Below, in pieces: positions 48,665-58,141 of a DNA stretch of 64,000 nucleotides; position 1 is the first letter of the stretch; each line of letters begins with the position of its first letter. The DNA comes from Steroidobacter sp. (GTDB lineage: Bacteria > Pseudomonadota > Gammaproteobacteria > Steroidobacterales > Steroidobacteraceae): positions 34,217 through 98,216 of the forward strand of contig JAICPY010000003.1 of NCBI GenBank assembly GCA_025929585.1, in the 5' to 3' direction. The position numbers and the translations under genes are program-made. The notes beneath the pieces were generated by a model. That model was given only the letters and a program-made list of their open reading frames with translations. It did no database searches and was not told the origin of the DNA.

Positions 48665-49849
48665 ATGTCTACGCCTTTGATCATCAAACCGAAGCTGCTC
48701 ATCGTCGATGATGAGTTGGTGCAGATGCGAGCCATGTGCGACACGCTCGATCAGCAAGGCTACTCCGTCACCGGCTCGACTTCGCCTCAGCAAGCGTTAC
48801 AGTTGCTGCGCGAGGAGCGCTTCGACTTGGTGATCACCGATCTGACGATGCCGGACATGGATGGCATCGCCTTCTTGAAAGCGGCGCGCGAGATGGATCC
48901 TCACCTCATCGGCATCGTCATGACCGGCCATGGATCCATCGATACGGCAGTCGCTGCCATGAAGGCGGGAGCATTCGACTACATCCTCAAGCCGTTCACC
49001 CTGCGTTTGATTCGGCCCGTGCTCGATCGCGCAGTGAGCGTGCGCAGATTGATGAAAGAAAATGTTCAGCTACGCGAGACCGAAGAGCTGATCCGCAACT
49101 TGAACGCGAGATTGGAAGGGCTCGTGGAAGAGCGCACGCGCCAATTGACCGATGCGAATCGCGAGCTGGAAGCGTTTGCGCATTCGATCTCGCATGACTT
49201 GCGCGGGCCGCTGCGCGCCGTCAACAACTTCGCCAATCTGTTGGCTGAAGAATATAGCGAAAAGCTAGATGATCGCGCGCGCGGGTACTTCGATCGGGTC
49301 TTGACCTCCGCGAATCGTATGGAGCAGCTGATCGACGATCTAATGCGCCTCTCGCGCATCAACGGCGCGGATTTGCGCCGCGCGGACATCGACGTGTCGA
49401 AGATGGTCGCGGGAATCATCGCAGAGTTCCAGGCACGCGAACCCGATCGCCACGTGGATACCGCGATCCGAAACGGTCTGCACGCCAAAGCCGATCCCCA
49501 ATTGCTGCGTATCGCGTTGGAGAATCTCGTCGGCAATGCATGGAAGTTCACCAGGAACGCCGACTCTCCGAAAATCGAATTCGGAGCCGCGGATACGAAT
49601 TCCGAGCTTTTTTACGTGCGCGACAATGGCGCAGGTTTCAACGCCGAGCATGCCAAGGATCTGTTCGTGCCCTTCCGGCGTTTACACAGCGCGACGGAGT
49701 TTCCGGGCAGCGGCATCGGTTTATCTATCGTGCACCGAATCATTCGCAGGCACGGCGGACGTTTGGAGGCTGAAGGCTCGCCCGGTCATGGCGCAACTTT
49801 CTATTTCAGCATCCCAGAGCCAGCGGACAATTCCCTAACGGGGCATTGA
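48665..49849 (+). CDS. REC-HisKA-HATPase kinase
   Basis: LVITDLTMPDMDG; FAHSISHDLRGPLRAVNNF; FPGSGIGLSIVHRIIRRHGG. Confidence 0.92.
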   Translation: MSTPLIIKPKLLIVDDELVQMRAMCDTLDQQGYSVTGSTSPQQALQLLREERFDLVITDLTMPDMDGIAFLKAAREMDPHLIGIVMTGHGSIDTAVAAMKAGAFDYILKPFTLRLIRPVLDRAVSVRRLMKENVQLRETEELIRNLNARLEGLVEERTRQLTDANRELEAFAHSISHDLRGPLRAVNNFANLLAEEYSEKLDDRARGYFDRVLTSANRMEQLIDDLMRLSRINGADLRRADIDVSKMVAGIIAEFQAREPDRHVDTAIRNGLHAKADPQLLRIALENLVGNAWKFTRNADSPKIEFGAADTNSELFYVRDNGAGFNAEHAKDLFVPFRRLHSATEFPGSGIGLSIVHRIIRRHGGRLEAEGSPGHGATFYFSIPEPADNSLTGH

Positions 49850-49870
49850 TGCTCGCGATGAAGTGATGAG

Positions 49871-51955
49871 GTGAACAAGGTGATAAGGACGGAAAACAAT
49901 CCAAGAAAAGCTCACTTGGATCGCGAGCGGATTGCAGCACCTCATCGCCGCATCGCTTCTTCAATCGCTACCTTCTTTGTTGCTTCCGGATTGCTCGCAT
50001 CCACTGATGGTGCCGCCATGAGCACGGCGGGCGCCGCCGCCGCACACGCGCTCAAGAAGCTCAGCCTCGAGGAGTTGATGAATGTCGAAGTCACAACGGT
50101 TTCGAAAGAGCGAGAGAAGCTTGGCAACGCCCCTGCCGCCATTGCTGTCGTCACAAACGAGGACATTCGCCGCTTAGGTGTGACAAGCGTTGCAGAAGCC
50201 CTTCGCAGTGTTCCGGGAGTTTTCGTCGGGCGGCGTAACGCGAACTCTTGGGAGGTGAGCTCCCGCGGGTTCGCGGGCGTGAATTCAGAGAAGCTGCTAG
50301 TGCTGACGGACACTCGAAGCGTTTACACGCCGTTGTTCTCCGGCGTGTTGTGGGACGTGCAGGATTACCTGCTGCAAGATATCGAGCGCATCGAAGTCAT
50401 TCGGGGTCCCGGCGCTGCGTTATGGGGCTCCAATGCGGTGAACGGTGTCGTGAACATCATCACCAAGCACAGCCAGGACACGCAGGATCTGTACGTCGAA
50501 GGCGGCAGTGGAAGTGAGGATGAGGTGATCGCCGCAGCTCGCTACGGTGGCTCGCTGGGCGAGCAGGGTTGGTTTCGAGTCTTCGGTAAGTACTCAGAAC
50601 ACGACGATACCTATCATCCGGCGAACCCGAACAGCGATGCCTGGGACATGGGGCAGTTTGGTATCCGGGGCGATTGGGAGCTCGATGGCGGCAACAGCGT
50701 GATGCTCAGTACCGCTGCCTACGATGGCGAGATCGGCCTGCTCTCTCCATCGATAGAAATTCTCGGGCGTCCGGGTCCGACTGGCGAACTGCGCGCGAAA
50801 CTCAGCGGTGGCCATGTGCTCGCACGATGGATGCGCCGCATCGATGACGATACGCATTGGCGTACACGCATCTACTATGACCGCACGCGCCGCAACGACC
50901 CGAGCTTTTTGGACGAGCTCGACACTGTGGACTTGGACCTTCAGCACGGCTTCCTACTCGCTGGACGCCATGAAATTCTGTGGGGTGTGAATTATCGTCA
51001 CACCGACAATCGTAATGTAGGCAAGGTTATCTTCAACCTCGTCCCAGCGTCTTCGAACGATCGGGTCATCAGTGGCTTTGTACAGGATCAGATTCAGCTG
51101 ACGCGAACGGTGCGCGCCACGATCGGCACCAAGATCGAAGACAATGAGTTCAGTGACTTCGAGCTCCAGCCAAGCGTGAGGCTTGCATGGGATCTTGCGG
51201 CTACCTCCACCGCATGGGCGGCAATCTCTCGAGCCGCTCGAATACCGACGCGATTGGAGCGCGACACCGCGATCGATGTCACTCCTCCTGGATCGGATCC
51301 GGCAGTGCAATTGCTCGGCAATGAGGACTTCGACTCGGAAGAGTTGCTTGCCTATGAGCTCGGCTTTCGTTGGCAACCCGTCGAAGGCGTTTATGTCGAT
51401 CTTGCTGCATTTCACAATGAGTACGAAGGATTGGTCTCTCTAGAGCTCGGCGATCCGTTCGTGAATCCGGCCGACGGACGCACGATCATACCGATCCAAA
51501 ATCAGAACCTCACTGACGGTGAGAGTCAGGGTTTCGAGGCGCTGGTGACTTACACGCCGATGCCGCAGTGGCGAATTTCGGCAACGTATTCGTTCCTCGA
51601 TCTATCTCTCGATCCGCGCGGCGCGGACATCAATCGCGGCGAGTTTTACGAAGGCGCGACGCCTCGCCATCAGATCGGGTTGCGTTCGTTTCTGGATCTG
51701 CCCGGCGGTTTTCAGCTCGATGGTCATTTGCGCCGCGTGACGGACATTCGCCAGAGCCCGGAGATCGTCACTGGCGAGGGAATCGAAGGGTATTCGGAGC
51801 TCGACATTCGCATCGCCTGGCAGGCCTGGAGCGATTTGGAGATTTCAATTGTGGGTCAGAACCTGCTGCACGAGCGCCATACGGAGGTCGGCGCTCCGCA
51901 AGCTCGCGGGCAGATCGAGCGCAGCGTCTATGCGAAGCTGGCGTGGGGGTTTTGA
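49871..51955 (+). CDS. TonB-dependent outer membrane receptor
   Basis: Plug SVAEALRSVPGVFVGRRNANSWEVSSRGF, IERIEVIRGPGAALWGSNAVNGVVNIITK; C-terminal aromatic VYAKLAWGF; true start may be downstream. Confidence 0.93.
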   Translation: MNKVIRTENNPRKAHLDRERIAAPHRRIASSIATFFVASGLLASTDGAAMSTAGAAAAHALKKLSLEELMNVEVTTVSKEREKLGNAPAAIAVVTNEDIRRLGVTSVAEALRSVPGVFVGRRNANSWEVSSRGFAGVNSEKLLVLTDTRSVYTPLFSGVLWDVQDYLLQDIERIEVIRGPGAALWGSNAVNGVVNIITKHSQDTQDLYVEGGSGSEDEVIAAARYGGSLGEQGWFRVFGKYSEHDDTYHPANPNSDAWDMGQFGIRGDWELDGGNSVMLSTAAYDGEIGLLSPSIEILGRPGPTGELRAKLSGGHVLARWMRRIDDDTHWRTRIYYDRTRRNDPSFLDELDTVDLDLQHGFLLAGRHEILWGVNYRHTDNRNVGKVIFNLVPASSNDRVISGFVQDQIQLTRTVRATIGTKIEDNEFSDFELQPSVRLAWDLAATSTAWAAISRAARIPTRLERDTAIDVTPPGSDPAVQLLGNEDFDSEELLAYELGFRWQPVEGVYVDLAAFHNEYEGLVSLELGDPFVNPADGRTIIPIQNQNLTDGESQGFEALVTYTPMPQWRISATYSFLDLSLDPRGADINRGEFYEGATPRHQIGLRSFLDLPGGFQLDGHLRRVTDIRQSPEIVTGEGIEGYSELDIRIAWQAWSDLEISIVGQNLLHERHTEVGAPQARGQIERSVYAKLAWGF

Positions 51956-51956
51956 T

Positions 51957-52124
51957 TTGGGAGTAGGGATCAGTGATCAGGGATCGGGGACTTAGGACTA
52001 AGGATCTGGGAGTAGGAAATGGAAATGAGCGAGTGACTGGGAGTGCGATAGCAATAGTCTTCCGGCGTGGTCCGATTCTGATCCCCAGTCCCCGGTCCCC
52101 AGTCCCTAGTTCCCAGTCCCGCTC
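51957..52124. repeat. Inverted GGGGACT / AGTCCCC array between convergent genes
   Basis: GGGAGTAGGGATCAGTGATCAGGGATCGGGGACTTAGGACTAAGG versus GATCCCCAGTCCCCGGTCCCCAGTCCCTAGTTCCCAGTCCC. Confidence 0.85.
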
Positions 52125-52998
52125 AATCCGCTGTTCCCCGTAGGCTTTCCGCTTCGGCTGTTTGGATCAGCTTGTTGCCAACTTCGGTCTCGAGCGATTC
52201 ACGTGCGCGTATCTGATAGCGCAACGCAGAGGACTCCAAATCGTTTTGTTCGACGACGAACGGTGTTTGTGCAAGGTACACGAGCACCCGCGGAATGCCG
52301 AACTCATCGAACAGCGGTTTGACCAGCATCCATCCTCCGTAACGCTGCACTTCGATATAGCGAGGATCGTCCTTGCGCCACACTCGCTCGCTGAACGAGG
52401 CGAAATCTTGCGGCCAGATCCGATCCAATCGATTCGAGTTGAAAAGCGGAGTGCGTGCGGCAGTCAAATGTTCGGAGATACCTTCGACCAGCATTTCACA
52501 GGGCAGGCGTTCGCCGAGATCGACCGAACCGCAGTTCGCATGCGGCCAAGACAAGCCGCGCACCTGAGCCGCTTCCTGAAGATAGGCACCCCAAATTGCA
52601 TTGTCGACCGCGGAGATGATGGGAAAGGTTTGCCGATACAGCTCGTTCTGATAGAACGGCCAGTAAGATCCACTTGCACGTAAGGGCTTCGGGATGCGCG
52701 CCGAAAGCAAGTATCGCGGAATGATCAACGTTTCGTGAGCGAGGTCATAAGCAACTTTACGTGAAAACCGTTTGTATTCTGTGTCGGCTGGTCCTACGAA
52801 CTTGATGGCGATTTTCTCCGGCATCACCGCCGCGGTAAAATCGCCGAAGGCGCGCTCGATCGCGGCGGTGCGATAAGACACGAGCTCGCCGATCTGGTCC
52901 TTGCAACGTTGCCGATCGACCTTGTCGCAAGCTCCAGCTACGAGAGGGAAGAGTATCGAGCAGGCAATCCAGAGCCGCAGCCACGACATTATTTGCAT
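52123..52998 (-). CDS. Secreted hypothetical protein
   Basis: Likely start MQIMSWLRLWIACSILFPLVAGACDK; no family recognised. Confidence 0.7.
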   Translation of the reverse strand: MQIMSWLRLWIACSILFPLVAGACDKVDRQRCKDQIGELVSYRTAAIERAFGDFTAAVMPEKIAIKFVGPADTEYKRFSRKVAYDLAHETLIIPRYLLSARIPKPLRASGSYWPFYQNELYRQTFPIISAVDNAIWGAYLQEAAQVRGLSWPHANCGSVDLGERLPCEMLVEGISEHLTAARTPLFNSNRLDRIWPQDFASFSERVWRKDDPRYIEVQRYGGWMLVKPLFDEFGIPRVLVYLAQTPFVVEQNDLESSALRYQIRARESLETEVGNKLIQTAEAESLRGTAD

Positions 52999-53666
52999 CC
53001 CGAGCGAGGACAGCCCGCTCAACTTTCGGACCTCACTTCGATTGCACCGCGAGATGCACTGGGATGAAGCAAAGAAGGCGGTAATGCCTGCACATCCCTC
53101 GAACCCAAGCAACTGCGTGAGAAGATGACGAATCAACGGAGCATAGGATGCGAAGTTCCTTGATGCGTACTATCCCCGGGGCGTTATGTCCAAGAGGCCT
53201 CTTGCCGCTGCGCAGTACAGACCATCGTTGTACACAACCCCTGCGTCTGTCTCTTGCCGATCGGCGTTAAGGCGTAGAGTCTTTGACAGCCAGAGCGCCA
53301 CGGAATCGGTTCGCAATCCCTCCAACTTCAGCGCCGCGCGGCAGCAGTTCGGTAGCTTAGTTTCTTCGCCCGTTCGTCGGCGCGGCCAGAGGACGCCTAC
53401 ACCTGATGTGAGTGTCGCCGAAGGCCCATTTGGGTTCTGCCGACCGGATAAGAAAACCGCGGAATCTCGAGGCGCAATCCTCGGAACGAATCTTGTTGCA
53501 GCCTGAACCTATCTGTAGAGTCATGCGTTGAGCGGGTCGGCAAACCGATAGCTGAACAATCACGTAGAACGGGCTGTACCCCGTCAGACGGGCAGCCGCG
53601 GCTTACCAAGTACGCTCGCCGACCTCGTCGGCTTCTTCAGTCAAATAACTACGCTAGGGGTGCTGC

Positions 53667-54539
53667 ATGCCCGCGTCTTCGCATTCTGAAATTAGCGCCA
53701 TCATCGACGCAAACGAACAACAGATCCTGAAAGAGTGGCTCGAGGCCTTGCGGCAAGGCGCGTCGTTGGAAACCGGCCGCATCAAAGAACCGGAATTGAA
53801 TACGCAGGCCAAAGGTTTTTTCAGCCACTTGCGCGGGGCGCTTCGAGAAGGCGGATTGGATGTTCGCTCGAGAGGGTACGAGACTTTGAGATCCTTCTTG
53901 GCCGAAGTGTCCAGAACCCGAGCCTTGAAGGGATATTCGCCATCGGAGACGGCGATGTTCGTGTTCTCGTTGAAGAGACCCTTGTTCGACGCCGCCGCGA
54001 AAAGCGCCGACGCATCTGCGGCTGCCCAGCGTGGTTGGGAGATCAATCAGCTGATCGATGAGCTCGGCCTACAGACTATCGAGAGCTATCAGAAAGTCCG
54101 CGAAGAAGTGATCCTGCGTCAACAGAGCGAGATTTCTGAGCTTTCCACGCCGGTCGTGAAGCTGTGGGACGGCGTGCTCGCATTGCCGCTGATCGGAACG
54201 CTCGACAGTGCTCGCACTCAAGTCGTGATGGAGAACCTTCTGCAGAGCATTGTCGACTACGGCGCCGAGATCGCCGTCATCGACATCACCGGCGTGCCGA
54301 CCGTCGACACGCTCGTCGCTCAGCATCTGCTGAAAACCGTTGCCGCGGCGCGATTGATGGGGGCCGACTGCATCATCAGCGGTATCCGCCCGCAGATCGC
54401 ACAAACCATGGTGCACTTGGGTGTCGATCTGGATGTCACGACCAAGTCGACTTTAGCCGATGCCTTTGCGGTTGCCTTGCAAAGGATGGGACGCACGGTG
54501 GTCGATGTCGATTCGATTGCCGGTCGGACCGCGCGCTGA
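53667..54539 (+). CDS. rsbR: RsbR-type stressosome protein: RsbRD_N-like domain plus STAS
   Basis: N-terminal IIDANEQQILKEWLEAL...; STAS DITGVPTVDTLVAQHLLKTVAAARLMGADCIISGI. Confidence 0.85.
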   Translation: MPASSHSEISAIIDANEQQILKEWLEALRQGASLETGRIKEPELNTQAKGFFSHLRGALREGGLDVRSRGYETLRSFLAEVSRTRALKGYSPSETAMFVFSLKRPLFDAAAKSADASAAAQRGWEINQLIDELGLQTIESYQKVREEVILRQQSEISELSTPVVKLWDGVLALPLIGTLDSARTQVVMENLLQSIVDYGAEIAVIDITGVPTVDTLVAQHLLKTVAAARLMGADCIISGIRPQIAQTMVHLGVDLDVTTKSTLADAFAVALQRMGRTVVDVDSIAGRTAR

Positions 54540-54545
54540 GCAGCC

Positions 54546-54935
54546 ATGGAGCGAATCCCAATTCTGAAGATGGGCGATGCATTGCTCATCACCATCCAAG
54601 TCGACATGCACGACCGACTGGCAATGGCGTTGGAGGACGATCTCACCCAGAAGATCGTTCAGAGCAGTGCCAAGGGCGTGTTGATCGACATCTCCTCATT
54701 GGAAATCGTCGATAGCTTCATCGGACGGATGCTCGACAATATCGCGGCTGTCTCTCGCATTCTCGATGCACAGACCGTCGTCGTCGGAATGCGCCCCGCA
54801 GTCGCCATCACCCTCGTGGAGCTTGGGCTGGCGCTCACGGGCGTGAAGACCGCGCTGAACGTCGAGAAAGGCATGGCGTTGATCGGCAAGCAAGTCGCTT
54901 CGGCGCGAGGTACCAGTGGTCGAAACGCCGGCTGA
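54546..54935 (+). CDS. rsbS: RsbS-type STAS protein
   Basis: GVLIDISSLEIVDSFIGRMLDNIAAVSRILDAQTVVVGMRPAVAITLVELG. Confidence 0.9.
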   Translation: MERIPILKMGDALLITIQVDMHDRLAMALEDDLTQKIVQSSAKGVLIDISSLEIVDSFIGRMLDNIAAVSRILDAQTVVVGMRPAVAITLVELGLALTGVKTALNVEKGMALIGKQVASARGTSGRNAG

Positions 54936-55326
54936 GACGCTGCCGATCAGCAGTGGCGAGGATGTGGTGCGTGTTCGGCAAGCGGTCCGGCTCCGCTGCG
55001 TTGAGGCCGGGTTTTCTCTCGTCGATCAAACCAAGATGGTAACGGCTGCGAGCGAGCTCGCTCGCAACACACTCGATCACGGCGGCGGCGGCTCTGTGTT
55101 GGTGGAAACGATCCATTTAGGCAACCGTAGAGGCGTGCGCCTCACTTTCCAGGACAGCGGACCCGGCATCCCGGACATCGCTCGAGCACTGCAAGATGGT
55201 TTCACCACCGGATCGGGTCTGGGGCTCGGACTGGGTGGCGCGAAGCGCTTGACGAACGACTTCAGCATCGAATCCACGCCAGGTCAGGGTACCCGCATCA
55301 TGATTGCTCGCTGGAAGTTGACGTGA
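54916..55326 (+). CDS. rsbT: RsbT-type anti-sigma regulatory factor / Ser-Thr kinase
   Basis: EDVVRVRQAVRLRCVEAGFSLVDQTKMVTAASELARNTLDHGGGG, DSGPGIPDIARALQDGFTTGSGLGLGLGGAKRLTNDF; overlaps rsbS. Confidence 0.9.
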   Translation: MVETPAETLPISSGEDVVRVRQAVRLRCVEAGFSLVDQTKMVTAASELARNTLDHGGGGSVLVETIHLGNRRGVRLTFQDSGPGIPDIARALQDGFTTGSGLGLGLGGAKRLTNDFSIESTPGQGTRIMIARWKLT

Positions 55327-56324
55327 TCTGCTTGCCGGTCAGCGACTCGAGCCAGGTGTCAGAGGCGCGTCGCAGGATCGCTGCATTCGCAGAATCGGTA
55401 GGCTTCGATGCGATCGCGACTGCGCGCGTATCTCTCATCATCACCGAGCTTGCCACGAATCTCATCAAGCACGGCAATGGTGGTGCGTTGCTTGCAGAGG
55501 CCGATGAATACAGCAAGTCGCCCGCATTGGAGTTCTTGGCATTGGACCGCGGAGAGGGAATGCTCGATGTGGATCAGTGCATGCGGGACGGCTACACAAC
55601 GGTAGGAAGTCCGGGCACTGGTTTGGGCGCAATTCAGCGCCAGTCTCACGCGCTCGATATTTATTCGCGCCCTGGTGCCGGAGCGGCGATTTACGTGCGT
55701 TCGGAAAGCGGCCGTATCCCAACTGTTGCTGTCGAGAGACCTCATACCTTCGCAGCAGCGTGTTTACCTAAACACGGTGAAGAAGCAAACGGCGATGCGT
55801 GGGCGGCTGCCGGAACCGCAGGAAATCGGACATATCTGGTCGTGGATGGTTTGGGTCACGGCCTCGCTGCTGCGGAAGCTGCTCAAGCGGCGGTCCAGGA
55901 ATTTCATCGGTGTGCTGGCGTCAGCATCACCGAGATACTCACCTCGATCCATCAAGCGCTGCGGCACACGCGCGGCGCCGCCGTTGCCGTTGCCCGCACG
56001 GATGAAAGTCGCGAGGAACTCGTCTTCGGCGGCGTCGGCAATATCGGCGGTGCGATCATTACCGACGGCAAGGTACGCAAAACCGTCTCTCGTAATGGCA
56101 CTGCCGGTTTGACGGTTCCACGCATCCAGGAGTATTCCTATCCGTTTACGAGCGGCAGCACCTTCTTCATGTATTCCGACGGCTTGGTTTCAAGTTGGAA
56201 CTGCGCTGGCTACCCGGGGTTGCTCGCACGACATCCATTGCTCATCGCCGGAGTGCTATTCCGAGATTTCCGCCGTGAGCGCGACGATGTAACGATCTTG
56301 GTGGCAAACCGAGAGCTGCCATGA
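55323..56324 (+). CDS. RsbT-like ATPase domain fused to SpoIIE/RsbX-type PP2C phosphatase
   Basis: SLIITELATNLIKHGNGG, GTGLGAIQRQSHALDIYSRPGAG, YLVVDGLGHGLAAAEAAQAAVQEF; GTG start overlapping rsbT stop. Confidence 0.88.
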   Translation: MICLPVSDSSQVSEARRRIAAFAESVGFDAIATARVSLIITELATNLIKHGNGGALLAEADEYSKSPALEFLALDRGEGMLDVDQCMRDGYTTVGSPGTGLGAIQRQSHALDIYSRPGAGAAIYVRSESGRIPTVAVERPHTFAAACLPKHGEEANGDAWAAAGTAGNRTYLVVDGLGHGLAAAEAAQAAVQEFHRCAGVSITEILTSIHQALRHTRGAAVAVARTDESREELVFGGVGNIGGAIITDGKVRKTVSRNGTAGLTVPRIQEYSYPFTSGSTFFMYSDGLVSSWNCAGYPGLLARHPLLIAGVLFRDFRRERDDVTILVANRELP

Positions 56325-58141
56325 CCGTTCTCAGCGAAATCTCGGTGGCTACCAGCCGCGATATCGTACTCGTGAGGCAGCAAGCAAAGCGAGCCGCCGT
56401 GGCGCTGGGTCTTGCTTCTCAGGATCAGACGCGCCTTGCGACTGCCGTTTCAGAAGTCGTGCGAGAATTGCTCTCCGCCGGATGTAAGGCTCAGATGCAG
56501 CTCATACTCGAGGAGGGACGGGCCGCACCTTTGCTCCTTGCACGCATGACGATTGAGACCGATAGCTGCAGCGGCGTTGGATCCGAATCCAAACCCTCAT
56601 CGATGCTCTCGGTTACGAGCGAGGGATTGATTGCCGCTCGGCGCTTGGTCGAGCATTTCGAGTTCACGCTACAGTCAGATAAAGCCATTGTCATCGAGCT
56701 CGGCAAGCCGATTGCAGCGCGCGTCGGCATCGAGACGACTGCCGGAATTCGCAAAGCCTTGTTCGAGCAAGCTCGCGGATCCAGTACCGATCTAAACGCC
56801 GCTTTCAGCGATCAGAATCGCGAGCTTCTCGCGAGTCTTCAAGAGCTTCAAGACAAACAACAGGAATTGCAGCGTCTCAACCTAGAGTTGCAAGACACGA
56901 ATCGCGGCGTTGTCGCGCTTTATGCGGAACTCGAAGAGAAGGCTGAGCAGCTGCGCGCTGCAAGCGAAGCGAAATCGAAGTTCCTCACGAGCGTCAGCCA
57001 TGAGTTTCGCACGCCGCTCAATTCCATATTGGCGTTGTCGCGGCTCCTGCTGGATCGTGTCGATGGCAGCTTGGAAGCGGAACAAGAGAAGCAAGTCGCT
57101 TTCATCCGGCGCTCGGCCGAGACACTGCTCGAGTTCGTCAATGACCTACTCGATCTTGCGAAAGTAGAGGCGGGAAAAGTCGATCTGCATCCTAGCGAGT
57201 TCCTGCTTTCGGATTTCATTCGCAGCTTGCGAGGCGTGCTGAAGCCCCTGAAGGCAGCAGGCGGCCGAGTGAACTTGATCTTCGATGATTGCGAGCCTGT
57301 CGCGGTCATTGGAGATGAAGGCAAGCTCGGTCAGATTCTGCGTAATCTGATTTCCAATGCGCTGAAGTTCACCGAGCGCGGGGAAGTACGCGTCAGCGTA
57401 CAAGTCGATCCGGAACGCGGTAACGCGACCTTCGAGGTACGAGATTCCGGGATCGGTATTGCGCGCGAAGATCAAGGCCGCATCTTCGAGGAATTCGAAC
57501 AGATCGCGGGGACGCTACAACAGACGAACAAGGGTAGCGGACTCGGTCTAGCCCTTTCGCAACGGCTGGCGAGGTTGATGGGTGGTGAGATTTCGGTCAC
57601 CAGCGCAGTGGGTGTCGGCTCAACCTTTCGTGTCTCGCTACCTTTCGTTTTCCCGCATGCCGCGAAGATTCCCCGAGCGCCAGCGGCAAAGGGTCAGGTG
57701 CGCGTTCTCGTCGTCGATGACGAGGAGACCTTTCGCTATGTCGTAAGGCAGATCGTCGAGAGCGAAGCAACCTTCGAGCTGATCGAGGCTCAGAACGGGA
57801 AGGAGGGATTGAGGCGCGTCGAGCGTGATCAGCCGGATGTGTTGATCGTGGATCTACAAATGCCTGTGATGAGTGGGCAAGAAATGCTCTCGGCGCTTGC
57901 CGCTGACCCGCAAACGCGGGATATTCCCGTCATTGTTTCGACCTCGCTGCCGATCACGGCGAGTCTGCAGGAGGAATTGCAAGGCGTGTCGCAACTACTC
58001 TCGAAGACCGACCTTTCCAAAGACACGCTACTAGATGCGCTAAGGCGCTGTACTGGGTCTGCCGGAGGTCGTACCGAGAATGGCCGGCCGCCTGCCAACT
58101 TTCGAAGAGAACCGATGAACGGCAATGCAAGTCGTACCTGA
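56321..58141 (+). CDS. Hybrid histidine kinase with RsbT-like N-terminus, HisKA, HATPase, REC
   Basis: VSHEFRTPLNSILALSRLLLD; GSGLGLALSQRLARLMGGEI; VLIVDLQMPVMSG; ATGA overlap with preceding gene. Confidence 0.9.
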   Translation: MTVLSEISVATSRDIVLVRQQAKRAAVALGLASQDQTRLATAVSEVVRELLSAGCKAQMQLILEEGRAAPLLLARMTIETDSCSGVGSESKPSSMLSVTSEGLIAARRLVEHFEFTLQSDKAIVIELGKPIAARVGIETTAGIRKALFEQARGSSTDLNAAFSDQNRELLASLQELQDKQQELQRLNLELQDTNRGVVALYAELEEKAEQLRAASEAKSKFLTSVSHEFRTPLNSILALSRLLLDRVDGSLEAEQEKQVAFIRRSAETLLEFVNDLLDLAKVEAGKVDLHPSEFLLSDFIRSLRGVLKPLKAAGGRVNLIFDDCEPVAVIGDEGKLGQILRNLISNALKFTERGEVRVSVQVDPERGNATFEVRDSGIGIAREDQGRIFEEFEQIAGTLQQTNKGSGLGLALSQRLARLMGGEISVTSAVGVGSTFRVSLPFVFPHAAKIPRAPAAKGQVRVLVVDDEETFRYVVRQIVESEATFELIEAQNGKEGLRRVERDQPDVLIVDLQMPVMSGQEMLSALAADPQTRDIPVIVSTSLPITASLQEELQGVSQLLSKTDLSKDTLLDALRRCTGSAGGRTENGRPPANFRREPMNGNASRT

